Shown here one piece after another: positions 8,823 to 17,809 of a stretch of 35,032 bases of DNA. How positions within the stretch are numbered: position 1 is the first letter of the stretch; every line of letters starts with the position of its first letter. This DNA comes from Candidatus Aciduliprofundum sp. (GTDB taxonomy: Archaea; Thermoplasmatota; Thermoplasmata; Thermoplasmatales; ARK-15): the NCBI GenBank assembly GCA_002878135.1, contig PNIT01000176.1:1-35032 (forward strand), read 5' to 3'. The translations under genes and the position numbers were made by a program. A model generated the notes under the pieces. It did not search any database, had not been told where the DNA came from, and saw nothing but the letters and a program-made list of their open reading frames with translations.

Positions 8823-9918
8823 TCATCCTCCTGTAGATATCCCTGAATGTGATGAGCCTTTCAAGTGTAATATGCTCATCTGATCCATGGGCATTGTCAA
8901 GTGCAAAATCACCAGGACCGAATACAACAGTCTCAATGCCGTAGGCAATCATGTAGTTTGCATCATTGGACCCCTTACCCCCTATCGGTTCAGGAAATCT
9001 GCCCGTAACATCATGCACAGCCCCCTTCACCATACCAATGACATTGGAATCCAGGGGAATCTCCGCCGGTGGTACCTGATGTATTATCTCCACACTCATA
9101 TCCTTTCCCGTCAATCCTATCTCCTTTTTTATTCTTTCCATCAGGCCATCAACATCCATGGATGGTATTGTCCTTATGTCAAGAGTTGCCTCAGCATGGT
9201 CGGGTATAACATTCACCTTCTCACCACCATGGAAGGTGGTGCCCAGTGCCATGGTGGGATCCGGCAGATATTGATGCTTCCTGAAATCCATTCTAATGGA
9301 CTTTAGCCTTAACAGTAAGTCAGCAAGATTCATCACTGCATTATCACCAAGTTCAGGATCACTTCCATGGGCACTTTTTCCCCTGGAGATAATTTTTAAC
9401 CAGAGTGTTCCCCTTATACCCGGCCTGTAACATATCCTACCGTTAAAAACGGAACCTTCCATCACCACACCGTACCTTGCCCTGAGTTCCTCCAGTATAC
9501 TCCTGGTTCCAAGCTCTCCACCCTGTTCCTCATCAGCAACAAATGCAAATTTAAATTTTTTCAGCATATCCTTCTCTCCACGATCAACAATCTCCTCAAT
9601 GGCAACTATGAGGCTTGCCAGCGCTCCCTTCATATCCGAGGATCCCCTGCCGTAGATTATGTTACCCACGATCTCACCGTACGGGTTGTGTGTCCAGTAT
9701 CTGCCCACGGGCACGGTATCCATATGGCCGTTGAAAACAAGAAGATCCCCTGTGCCGAAGATAAGATTTACCCTGTTCTCACCCCTCCTTATTTCCTTCA
9801 GGTCCAGATAGTCCCTGAGCCTGGATTTGATAACATCCGCAACACCAGATTCATTCCCCGGTGGATTTTCACTCCTCTCCCTTATAAGCTCAAGTGTAAG
9901 TGCAGCAAGATCATCCAT
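8803..9918 (-). CDS. M20-family deacylase/peptidase (ArgE/DapE-like; candidate N-succinylamino acid desuccinylase)
   Basis: VFNGHMDTVPVG; IYGRGSSDMKGALAS; FAFVADEEQGG; GSNDANYMIAYGI metal-site motifs. Overlaps the GNAT gene by 20 bp. Confidence 0.87.
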   Translation of the reverse strand: MDDLAALTLELIRERSENPPGNESGVADVIKSRLRDYLDLKEIRRGENRVNLIFGTGDLLVFNGHMDTVPVGRYWTHNPYGEIVGNIIYGRGSSDMKGALASLIVAIEEIVDRGEKDMLKKFKFAFVADEEQGGELGTRSILEELRARYGVVMEGSVFNGRICYRPGIRGTLWLKIISRGKSAHGSDPELGDNAVMNLADLLLRLKSIRMDFRKHQYLPDPTMALGTTFHGGEKVNVIPDHAEATLDIRTIPSMDVDGLMERIKKEIGLTGKDMSVEIIHQVPPAEIPLDSNVIGMVKGAVHDVTGRFPEPIGGKGSNDANYMIAYGIETVVFGPGDFALDNAHGSDEHITLERLITFRDIYRRMIENAKD

Positions 9919-9924
9919 AAGGAA

Positions 9925-11013
9925 TCACCCTATCCTAAATGCATACCTGCTGTAACTTGATTTTTCAATGAATTCAATGTCGGGTTCAACACCTATTCCA
10001 TTGCCAGAGGGCACTGCAATGGTACCCTTCTCCATAATGAATGGCCTTTTTATTACATCCTTTTCAAAGTATCTGTCGCTCGGGCTTGTATCACCGGGCA
10101 GGGTGAACTCCTTCCTTGACTGCACTATAACATTCAGTGCCCTTCCTATACCCGTTTCCAGCATTCCACCGCACCATATTGGAATACCATTCTCCCTTGA
10201 GAAATCTATTATCCTCAGTGATTCAGAAAGTCCACCTACCCTGCCTATCTTCAGGTTTATTATCCTTCCAGCATCCATCTCATACATCCTCTCGGCATCC
10301 TCCACCGAATGTATGCTCTCATCAAGGCATATGGGTGTACTCATCTCCCTCTGAAGTTTTGAATGCCCGAGGAGATTCCTCTCATTCAGGGGCTGTTCTA
10401 TCATCAGGAGCTCGTATCTGTCAAGCATCTTTACCCTTTCCACATTTTTTTCAAAGGCCTGGTTTGCATCCACCGTAAGAGGTATATCACCGAATTCCTC
10501 CCTCACCCTCTTTACAACATCAACATCCCAGCCAGGCTTCACCTTCAGCTTTATCCTCTTGTATCCCCTATCAAGGGAATTCCTTATCATGGAAAGTAGC
10601 TTTTCCATGGGAAGTATGCCTATGCTTATTCCGGAATCTATCTTCTCCTTACTACCACCAATGATTTCCTTAAGGCTTTTACCCTTCCTCTTTGCCTGGA
10701 GGTCCCAGAGCATGGTTTCAACTGCAGATTTTGCCATATTGTGACCCTTAATCTTTCTTGCCCTTGAAATGAATTCCATTGGATCCTCAGTTTCCTTAAG
10801 TATTTCAAGGAGATAGGTCCTGAATATGTAGAGTGCAGTACCATTATCCTCATAGCTGTAACCAGGATATGAGTCTGTAACACTCTCCCCCCAGGCCTCT
10901 ACATCCCCAGAATATCTGAAAAGCAGGACATCCCTGACATTCTGCACGCCGAAGCTTGTTTCAAAAGGTACCTTGAGGGGAATTTTCATATTATAAACAA
11001 TGATCTCCGCCAT
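9925..11013 (-). CDS. enolase-superfamily N-succinylamino acid racemase / o-succinylbenzoate synthase-like enzyme
   Basis: RIKLKVKPGWD (KxK), LTVDANQAF, LMIEQPL, ICLDESI, INLKIGRVGG, and C-terminal GDTSPSDRYFEKDV, which resembles the NSAR/OSBS subgroup. Confidence 0.87.
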   Translation of the reverse strand: MAEIIVYNMKIPLKVPFETSFGVQNVRDVLLFRYSGDVEAWGESVTDSYPGYSYEDNGTALYIFRTYLLEILKETEDPMEFISRARKIKGHNMAKSAVETMLWDLQAKRKGKSLKEIIGGSKEKIDSGISIGILPMEKLLSMIRNSLDRGYKRIKLKVKPGWDVDVVKRVREEFGDIPLTVDANQAFEKNVERVKMLDRYELLMIEQPLNERNLLGHSKLQREMSTPICLDESIHSVEDAERMYEMDAGRIINLKIGRVGGLSESLRIIDFSRENGIPIWCGGMLETGIGRALNVIVQSRKEFTLPGDTSPSDRYFEKDVIKRPFIMEKGTIAVPSGNGIGVEPDIEFIEKSSYSRYAFRIG

Positions 11014-11101
11014 TGGAAAGATTATCCTGATTTACAATAAGAAATTTTTCCTTCATGGATTGACAAAAAAATAATAATCATAAAGATTTTTCAATGAATG
11101 C

Positions 11102-11746
11102 ATGAAAATCTCAAGGGAGTATGGTGGCTGGGTAACAGCATCCCTCACCTTCATATTATCCCTATCACTCTGTTTTAAATCTGGTAGAATTTCCATTGTT
11201 TGCATAATAATATGGATACCAGTATTCATCGGTCTTATATTTTTTGATAACAATAAGGATGAGATTCCAGTTTATATGAAGATAACAATTGTGATATTAT
11301 TCGTAATATCATTATTTTTATATATATATATAATTATACCCTACTCCTTTTTTCTTTCCTCCTATGTTCTGAAACATAAAAGGATGAAAAACTATCTTGT
11401 TACGCTCACAGGAATTGCGGGAGAATCACTTATGCTTGCAGTATCCATGAGCATCTCCGGGTATTCCAGCTTTTATGTTCCAGCCCTCATATTCATATAT
11501 CTCTATGGTGCAGAATTCGGTGTACAGTCCTTCATCAGGAGGAATTTTTACGTATCCCTCTACAACATTCTTCCGGCGATATTCTTCATCCTTGGTTACA
11601 GTGCATTCATTATCTGTCTTGTAAGGCTTTCCTATTTTAAATTAAAAAATATAAAAATTCTGGGAGTTCTGGAAACAATGCTCTACGCAATAATCATAAT
11701 ATCAATCATGGCAGGGTTTAAAATTCCCCCGTTTGGCCAGGTTTAA
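11102..11746 (+). CDS. polytopic membrane protein, possibly YwiC-like
   Basis: About 6 hydrophobic segments; N-terminal SREYGGWVTASLTF recalls the YwiC-like (R)EHGAWA start; no other family recognised. Confidence 0.5.
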   Translation: MKISREYGGWVTASLTFILSLSLCFKSGRISIVCIIIWIPVFIGLIFFDNNKDEIPVYMKITIVILFVISLFLYIYIIIPYSFFLSSYVLKHKRMKNYLVTLTGIAGESLMLAVSMSISGYSSFYVPALIFIYLYGAEFGVQSFIRRNFYVSLYNILPAIFFILGYSAFIICLVRLSYFKLKNIKILGVLETMLYAIIIISIMAGFKIPPFGQV

Positions 11747-12395
11747 GGATCACCACCTCTGAAACACCCTTCAATTCCTTTTTCAGCATTTCAGGATCCT
11801 GCCTTATTGCATCAAATGTGTTATAGTGTATGGGTATTACAATCTTTGATCCAAGCATCTTTGCAGCGAGTGCAGCCTCCCTTATGCCCATGGTGAAAAA
11901 GCCACCTATGGGCAGGAGAGATATCTCAGGCCTGTAGAGTTCACCTATGAGCTTCATATCACCGAATATGCCCGTGTCCCCAGCATGGTAAACAGTCCTT
12001 GTACCCCTGATGACAAATCCGCAGGGAAGGCCACCTGAATGATCGAAGTTGTCCATGCTGATACCTGCAGAATGTAGTGCATAAACCATGGTAATGGTCT
12101 TTCCCTTGAACTCAAAGGACCCTGAGAAGTTCATGCCAATTGCGTTCACACCCTTTGATGAAAGATATTCTGCAAGTTCATAGATGGCCACTATACTCAC
12201 ATTGTTTTCCTTTGCTATCTCTATGGCATTTCCGAGATGGTCACCGTGCCCATGCGTAACTAGGATTATGTCAGGGTGAAGATCGGATGCCTTTACTGGT
12301 GAAAGTGGATTTCCCTCTATGAAGGGATCTATCAATATCTTAACGCCATCGTCCACCATAACTGCGGAATGCCCGTACCAGGTTATCTTCATCAT
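11718..12395 (-). CDS. metal-dependent hydrolase, UPF0173 (MBL fold)
   Basis: MKITWYGHSAVMVDDGVKILIDPFIEGNP; ILVTHGHGDHLGNAIEIAKE; HAGDTGIFGDMKLIGELYRPEISLLPIGGFFTMG; VIPIHYNTFDAI. Confidence 0.93.
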   Translation of the reverse strand: MMKITWYGHSAVMVDDGVKILIDPFIEGNPLSPVKASDLHPDIILVTHGHGDHLGNAIEIAKENNVSIVAIYELAEYLSSKGVNAIGMNFSGSFEFKGKTITMVYALHSAGISMDNFDHSGGLPCGFVIRGTRTVYHAGDTGIFGDMKLIGELYRPEISLLPIGGFFTMGIREAALAAKMLGSKIVIPIHYNTFDAIRQDPEMLKKELKGVSEVVILKPGQTGEF

Positions 12396-12403
12396 TCATC
12401 ACC

Positions 12404-12961
12404 TCATATATTTGCCCTGCACTTGGGGCAAACGTACATGTTCTTGTAGAAAACAAGACGTGTGGAAAAATGGCCACATACATCACAGAGACCCGCAAAA
12501 AATTCCTCCTCCTCACCCTTTTCCTCGTACTCCCTTGATTTTTCAGAAGCTATCAGGAGCAAATCTGGAGATATCTTAACTATGTCATTTTCCGAGAGGA
12601 GGCCCACGATCCTATCATCGCTCACCACAGGCAATTTCCTTATCTTCTTCTTGTTCATCATGCTTGCTGCCCTCTCAAGCCTCTCATTCTCATCAACAAC
12701 AACAAGTGGTGATGACATGATATCACCCAGCTTAATCTCTGATGGATTAATGTCCCTTGCAACCACCTTTACCACAAGATCCCTGTCCGTTACAATGCCA
12801 ACGGGGATACCTTCCTTGGTTACTATGATCGTACTTATGCCCCTCTGAACCATCCTCTTAACAGCAGATGAAACATCTGTGTTCATATCCAGAACCATGG
12901 GGCTCCTTGACATTACCTCCTTTACCCTGATCTCCTTCATCTTTACACCCATGATAATCAT
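12404..12961 (-). CDS. tandem CBS-domain protein with C-terminal zinc ribbon
   Basis: VKEVMSRSPMVLDMNTDVSSAVKRMVQRGISTIIVTKEGIPVGIVTDRDLV and second CBS repeat; C-terminal CDVCGHFSTRLVFYKNMYVCPKC. Confidence 0.9.
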   Translation of the reverse strand: MIIMGVKMKEIRVKEVMSRSPMVLDMNTDVSSAVKRMVQRGISTIIVTKEGIPVGIVTDRDLVVKVVARDINPSEIKLGDIMSSPLVVVDENERLERAASMMNKKKIRKLPVVSDDRIVGLLSENDIVKISPDLLLIASEKSREYEEKGEEEEFFAGLCDVCGHFSTRLVFYKNMYVCPKCRANI

Positions 12962-13036
12962 GGATAAAATATTAGATAAATTTTTTTGTTCAATACTGAA
13001 AATGTTTTTAAACCTCCTATTTTTCCTTAGGATTGA

Positions 13037-15526
13037 ATGGAAACACCTCTGATGAAACAGTATTACGAGATAAAGAAAAAGTACAAGGACATGATTCTAT
13101 TCTACAGGGTAGGTGACTTCTACGAGACCTTCGGCGATGATGCAAGGGTTGTTTCCAGGGAACTGAACATAGTGCTCACATCAAGGAACAGGGAAAGGGA
13201 GAACATACCAATGGCAGGAATACCATACCATGCTCTCTACTCCTACATTGGTAAGCTCGTTAACAGGGGTTACAAGGTGGCACTCTGTGAACAGCTCGAG
13301 GACCCCAGGTATGCAAAGGGCATAGTGAAGAGGGATGTTGTCAGGGTATTCACTGCAGGAACTGTATACGAGGATGAGCTCATAACATCAGTGACAAACT
13401 ACATATGCTCCATAGATCTTGAAAATAGAGGAGCAATAGTCTTTGCTGATGTATCAACAGGTGAATTCAGGGGAACATGGTTCGATGAGGATCCCATTGA
13501 AAATATAATTTCAGAGATACAGAAGATAAATCCAAGGGAGGTGGTATTTGCAAATGCCATAAATGCTGAGATCAAGAACCTCCTTGAACAGAAGAACATA
13601 CCCTACAACGTGGAGGATATTGACAGATTTGAATCCACGGACATAATGAAAAGGCATTCAATGAATTCAGGAATGCTCGATAACGATGAGATTCTCAACG
13701 CCACGGGTGCCCTCCTTAAATATCTTGAGAGGACGAACATTGATGCATTCAGGTCCCTTGGTGATCTCAGGATATACAGGAGGGGGGATTACCTGATCAT
13801 GGATGATACAACACTGAAAAATCTGGAGATTTTCAGTGATATCAGGGGTGAGGTAAAGAATTCGCTTCTCGGTATTCTTGATCACTGCAGCACAAGGATG
13901 GGCAGCAGGATTCTCAGGAGATACCTCTTTCATCCATCCATAGATCCAGATGTTATAAGGGAAAGGCAGGATATGGTATCATCCTTCCTGGGGGATACGA
14001 TATCCAGGCTATCAATCATAGATCTACTGAGGAAATTACCTGACATTGAAAGGATCTGGTCAAGGGTGGAGGCTGGAAGGGCCTCACCCCAGGATCTAAT
14101 ATCCCTGAAGAGGGCATCCTTCGTTATAAGGGATATCCTGGCTATACTCTCCTCCATGAAGAATATGGAGGATCTGAAGAACAGGATCTGGTCCATGGAT
14201 ACACTTGCAGAAAAGATTGATAGGGCAATAAATGAGGATTTTACCACAAGCAGGATAAGGGATGGCTATGATCAGGTCCTGGATAGCTACAGGAGGATAA
14301 TATCTGAAAAGGAAAGGCTGATAGGTGAGATAGAGAGGAAGGAGATAGCCGCAACAGGTATAAAGAATCTGAGGATTGGCTACAATGAGGTATTCGGTTA
14401 CTACATAGAGGTGCCAAAATCCCAGGCATCCAGGGTACCTGCATACTACATAAGGAAACAGACACTTAAGAATGTGGAGAGGTACACAACTCAGGAATTA
14501 CAGAACCTTGAATACAGCGTACAGGACGCAAGGCTGAACATTGAATCCAGGGAGGAGGAGATATACAGGAATCTACTTGATGAGTTATCAGGAATGGGAA
14601 ATGTTAGGTCAAGTGCCCTTGCCCTGGGGGAACTGGATTTCTATGTTACCATGGCCGACCTCGCTGCGAAGAGGAGGTATTCCAGACCCGTAATAGATGA
14701 ATCCACAGATATAGAGATAAAGGAAGGAAGGCATCCAGTTCTTGAGCTTCAGGGTGATTTCATACCAAATGATGCAATCCTTGATACTGATGGGAATAGG
14801 TTCATCATATTAACCGGCCCGAACATGGCGGGAAAGAGCACATACATGAGGCAGATTGCACTCATCATAATAATGGCGCAGATAGGGAGCTTTGTACCTG
14901 CTGGAAGTGCAAGGATAGGGGTTGTGGACAGGATATTTACGAGGATAGGTGCAAGTGATGACATACTCAGGGGAAGGAGCACATTTCTTAACGAGATGGT
15001 TGAGCTATCAAACATACTGAACAATGCCACGAAGAGGAGCTTCATAATACTCGATGAGGTGGGAAGGGGGACCAGCACCTTTGATGGCCTGAGCATAGCC
15101 TGGGCAGCGGTGGAATACATACACAACAGGATAGGTGCAAAGACAATATTCGCCACACATTACCATCAGCTCATTGAGATGGAGAACAATCTTGAGGGTG
15201 TCAAGAATTACCATATGCCCGTCATTGAGGAGAACGGCAGGCTTGTTTTCACAAGGAAGGTAAGGAGGGGAGGCATAAGCGAAAGCTACGGTATAGAGGT
15301 GGCTGCAATGGCAGGTCTCCCCGGGGATTTCCTTGAAAGGGCAAGGGAGATACTTAAAAAGATAGAGGAGGAGAATGTCCTGGAGGTAAGGAAGCACAAA
15401 ATAACCCAGAGGAGCCTCCTTGAATTGTTCATAATGGAGGAGTTGAGGGGCATAGATCCAGATAAGATTGATGGTGAAAAGGCAAGGGAATTAATTAAAA
15501 GGATAAAGGAGATGATTCAGGGGTAG
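13037..15526 (+). CDS. mutS: DNA mismatch repair protein MutS
   Basis: FYRVGDFYETFGDDA (mismatch-reading FYE), GIPYHAL, CEQLEDP, Walker A GPNMAGKSTYMRQIALI, DEVGRGTSTFDGLSIAWA, FATHYHQL. Confidence 0.97.
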   Translation: METPLMKQYYEIKKKYKDMILFYRVGDFYETFGDDARVVSRELNIVLTSRNRERENIPMAGIPYHALYSYIGKLVNRGYKVALCEQLEDPRYAKGIVKRDVVRVFTAGTVYEDELITSVTNYICSIDLENRGAIVFADVSTGEFRGTWFDEDPIENIISEIQKINPREVVFANAINAEIKNLLEQKNIPYNVEDIDRFESTDIMKRHSMNSGMLDNDEILNATGALLKYLERTNIDAFRSLGDLRIYRRGDYLIMDDTTLKNLEIFSDIRGEVKNSLLGILDHCSTRMGSRILRRYLFHPSIDPDVIRERQDMVSSFLGDTISRLSIIDLLRKLPDIERIWSRVEAGRASPQDLISLKRASFVIRDILAILSSMKNMEDLKNRIWSMDTLAEKIDRAINEDFTTSRIRDGYDQVLDSYRRIISEKERLIGEIERKEIAATGIKNLRIGYNEVFGYYIEVPKSQASRVPAYYIRKQTLKNVERYTTQELQNLEYSVQDARLNIESREEEIYRNLLDELSGMGNVRSSALALGELDFYVTMADLAAKRRYSRPVIDESTDIEIKEGRHPVLELQGDFIPNDAILDTDGNRFIILTGPNMAGKSTYMRQIALIIIMAQIGSFVPAGSARIGVVDRIFTRIGASDDILRGRSTFLNEMVELSNILNNATKRSFIILDEVGRGTSTFDGLSIAWAAVEYIHNRIGAKTIFATHYHQLIEMENNLEGVKNYHMPVIEENGRLVFTRKVRRGGISESYGIEVAAMAGLPGDFLERAREILKKIEEENVLEVRKHKITQRSLLELFIMEELRGIDPDKIDGEKARELIKRIKEMIQG

Positions 15527-16449
15527 ATCCAGGTTCCAGATTTACCCTCGTATGATTCCTTCAGTTTCTCGGGGCTGGTGATTAGCACCTTCCTTCCACC
15601 ATTCTCAAGGAACCTCATGGCCGCAAGGATCTTGGGTCCCATGCTTCCTGGCTTGAAATGTCCCTGCCTGTAATATTCCCTCATCTCCCTGAGGGTGGCA
15701 CTATCTATGCCCTTCTGGTTCTCCTTCCCATAGTTCAGGTATACCATATCCACAGCAGTCAGTATAATGAGCTCTATTGCATCTATGTCCTTTGCAAGTG
15801 TTGCAGCCCCAAGGTCCTTGTCTATTACACCCTCAACGCCTATCAAAGTTCCATTTTTCCTTATCACTGGTATACCACCGCCACCCACACCTATGACAAT
15901 AAATCCAGCCTCAAGCAGGGAAAGGATTGCACCACTCTCAACAATCCTCCTTGGATCGGGGGATGGCACCACCCTCCTCCAGCCCCTGCCTGAATCCTCC
16001 ACCATTCGCCAGCCCTTCTCCCTTATGAGCTCCTGGGCCTGGTACCTGGTGTAGAATGGGCCTATTGGCTTCGTAGGATTCTTGAAGGCAGGGTCGTTCT
16101 CATCCACCTCCACCCTTGTGAGAAGTGTAATTATATCCCTGTTTATACCCCTTGCCTTGAGCACATTGTTGAAGCTCTGTTCAAGCATGTAACCTATCAT
16201 ACCCTGTGATTCAGCACCGCAGACATCCAGGGGCATGGGTGGAACAATATCCCTCGCATGCTCATTCTGCAGAAGGATAGCACCCACCTGCGGCCCATTT
16301 CCATGCGTCAGTGCCACCTGCCTGTCCTCGAATATCCAGGATATATATTCTGCCGTTTCCCTTGCCCTCCTGAACTGTTCCTCAGAAGTACCCTTATCAC
16401 CTGGCCTCAGAAGGGCATTACCGCCCACAGCTATTACCACCCTTTCCAT
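15517..16449 (-). CDS. arcC: carbamate kinase
   Basis: Preferred start MERVVIAVGGNALLRPGDKGTSEEQ at 16449 (ORF extends to 16602); LTHGNGPQVGAILLQNE; LDVCGAESQGMIGYMLEQ; VGGGGIPVI; GVIDKDLGAATLA; GSMGPKILAA. Confidence 0.93.
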   Translation of the reverse strand: MERVVIAVGGNALLRPGDKGTSEEQFRRARETAEYISWIFEDRQVALTHGNGPQVGAILLQNEHARDIVPPMPLDVCGAESQGMIGYMLEQSFNNVLKARGINRDIITLLTRVEVDENDPAFKNPTKPIGPFYTRYQAQELIREKGWRMVEDSGRGWRRVVPSPDPRRIVESGAILSLLEAGFIVIGVGGGGIPVIRKNGTLIGVEGVIDKDLGAATLAKDIDAIELIILTAVDMVYLNYGKENQKGIDSATLREMREYYRQGHFKPGSMGPKILAAMRFLENGGRKVLITSPEKLKESYEGKSGTWIYP

Positions 16450-16534
16450 CTTTTCACCCTGAGAGAATTGGAGAATGTTTTTGAAATATTTAAAAAAAAC
16501 TGATGGAAAATAAAATATACAGGTTTTTACCTTA

Positions 16535-17809
16535 TTGGATATTATGAGCATTTTAATTAAGGGAGGAATGGTTGTTACCCAGAACCTTGATAGAAAGATC
16601 ATGGATGCTGATATTTACATTGATGAGAACTTCATAACAGAGATAAATAGAAACATATCCGTTGAGGCGGACCATGTGATAGATGCAAGGAACAGGATAG
16701 TGATGCCCGGATTGATAAATACTCACACCCATGTGGGCATGTCCATGTTCAGGGGTGCCGTTGAGGATATGCAGCTGGACAGGTTCCTGGAGAAGACTTT
16801 TAAACTGGATGCCCAAAGAACAGAGGAGGACATTTATTATTCATCCCTACTTTCAATGGCGGAGATGATAAGGACAGGTACCACATCATTCCTTGATCTA
16901 TACTATGACGAGCATATAGTTGCAAGGGCAGTGGAGAAATCAGGAATGAGGGGATTCCTATCATGGGTAACGCTGGATAGGGAGTTCACCACCCAGAAGG
17001 GCGAACCATTGAAGAATGCTGAGGAGTTTATCTCATCACACAGGGGAAAGGAGAGGGTAGTTCCATCCATAGGGTTCCAGGGCGTTTATGTATGCTCAGA
17101 TGAAACACTCCTAAAGGGAAAGGAGATAGCTGAAAGGTACGGTGTAATAGAGCACATGCACCTTTCAGAAACAAGGAAGGAGGTCTACGATTATTTAAAA
17201 AAGAAGAACAAAAGGCCTGTGGAGCATCTCAAGGAGATAAATTTTCTCAGCAATAATCTGGTGGCCGCCCATACCGTATGGTTGACCGTAAGGGAGATAG
17301 ACTATCTGGGACAATCTGGTGTAAGCGTTTCACATAATCCTGTTAGCAACATGAAACTTGGAACCGGGGGTGCTGCACCTGTACCAGAGATGATGAAAAG
17401 GAATGTTAATGTTACACTTGGCACGGATAGTTCTGTGACAAACAACAACCTCGATATGTTCGACGTGATGAAGACGGCAGGATTGATGCACAAGAATGAT
17501 AGATGGGATGCATCTGTATTACCATCACAGTCGATACTTGATTTTGCCACCATAAATGCTGCAAAGGCGCTGAAGGTATCATCGCTCCTTGGATCCATAG
17601 AGGAGGGTAAGCTCGCGGACATCATAATCCTGGATCCTTTCCCATCAGGTATTCCATTGAAGAAGGAGAACATAGTTGCAAACATAGTGTATGCTCTAAA
17701 GGGTCTGAATGTTACACATACAATAGTGGATGGCAGGATACTTATGTCCTCCGGTGTAATAAGATCATTCGATGTTGGTGAGGTATTATCCTTCATGGAA
17801 AAGATCTAG
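16535..17809 (+). CDS. mtaD: amidohydrolase, 5-methylthioadenosine/S-adenosylhomocysteine deaminase-like
   Basis: VMPGLINTHTHVGMSMFRG; MAEMIRTGTTSFLDLYY; IEHMHLSET; AAHTVWL; SHNPVSNMKLGTGGAAPVPEM; TLGTDSSVTNNNLDMFDVMKT. Start may be the ATG at 16544. Confidence 0.88.
   Translation: MDIMSILIKGGMVVTQNLDRKIMDADIYIDENFITEINRNISVEADHVIDARNRIVMPGLINTHTHVGMSMFRGAVEDMQLDRFLEKTFKLDAQRTEEDIYYSSLLSMAEMIRTGTTSFLDLYYDEHIVARAVEKSGMRGFLSWVTLDREFTTQKGEPLKNAEEFISSHRGKERVVPSIGFQGVYVCSDETLLKGKEIAERYGVIEHMHLSETRKEVYDYLKKKNKRPVEHLKEINFLSNNLVAAHTVWLTVREIDYLGQSGVSVSHNPVSNMKLGTGGAAPVPEMMKRNVNVTLGTDSSVTNNNLDMFDVMKTAGLMHKNDRWDASVLPSQSILDFATINAAKALKVSSLLGSIEEGKLADIIILDPFPSGIPLKKENIVANIVYALKGLNVTHTIVDGRILMSSGVIRSFDVGEVLSFMEKI

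Noticed and set aside
11053-11253. 66-aa minus-strand ORF
   Set aside because: Overlaps the start of the polytopic membrane protein and has no domain-like features.
11320-11335. TATATATATAT run
   Set aside because: Lies inside the codons of the membrane protein (LYIYIIIP); simple codon-level AT repetition, no evidence of a regulatory role.
16450-16602. 51-aa N-terminal extension of carbamate kinase
   Set aside because: Sequence before MERVVIAVGGNALL is not carbamate-kinase-like and crosses the start of the divergent amidohydrolase; internal start at 16449 preferred.
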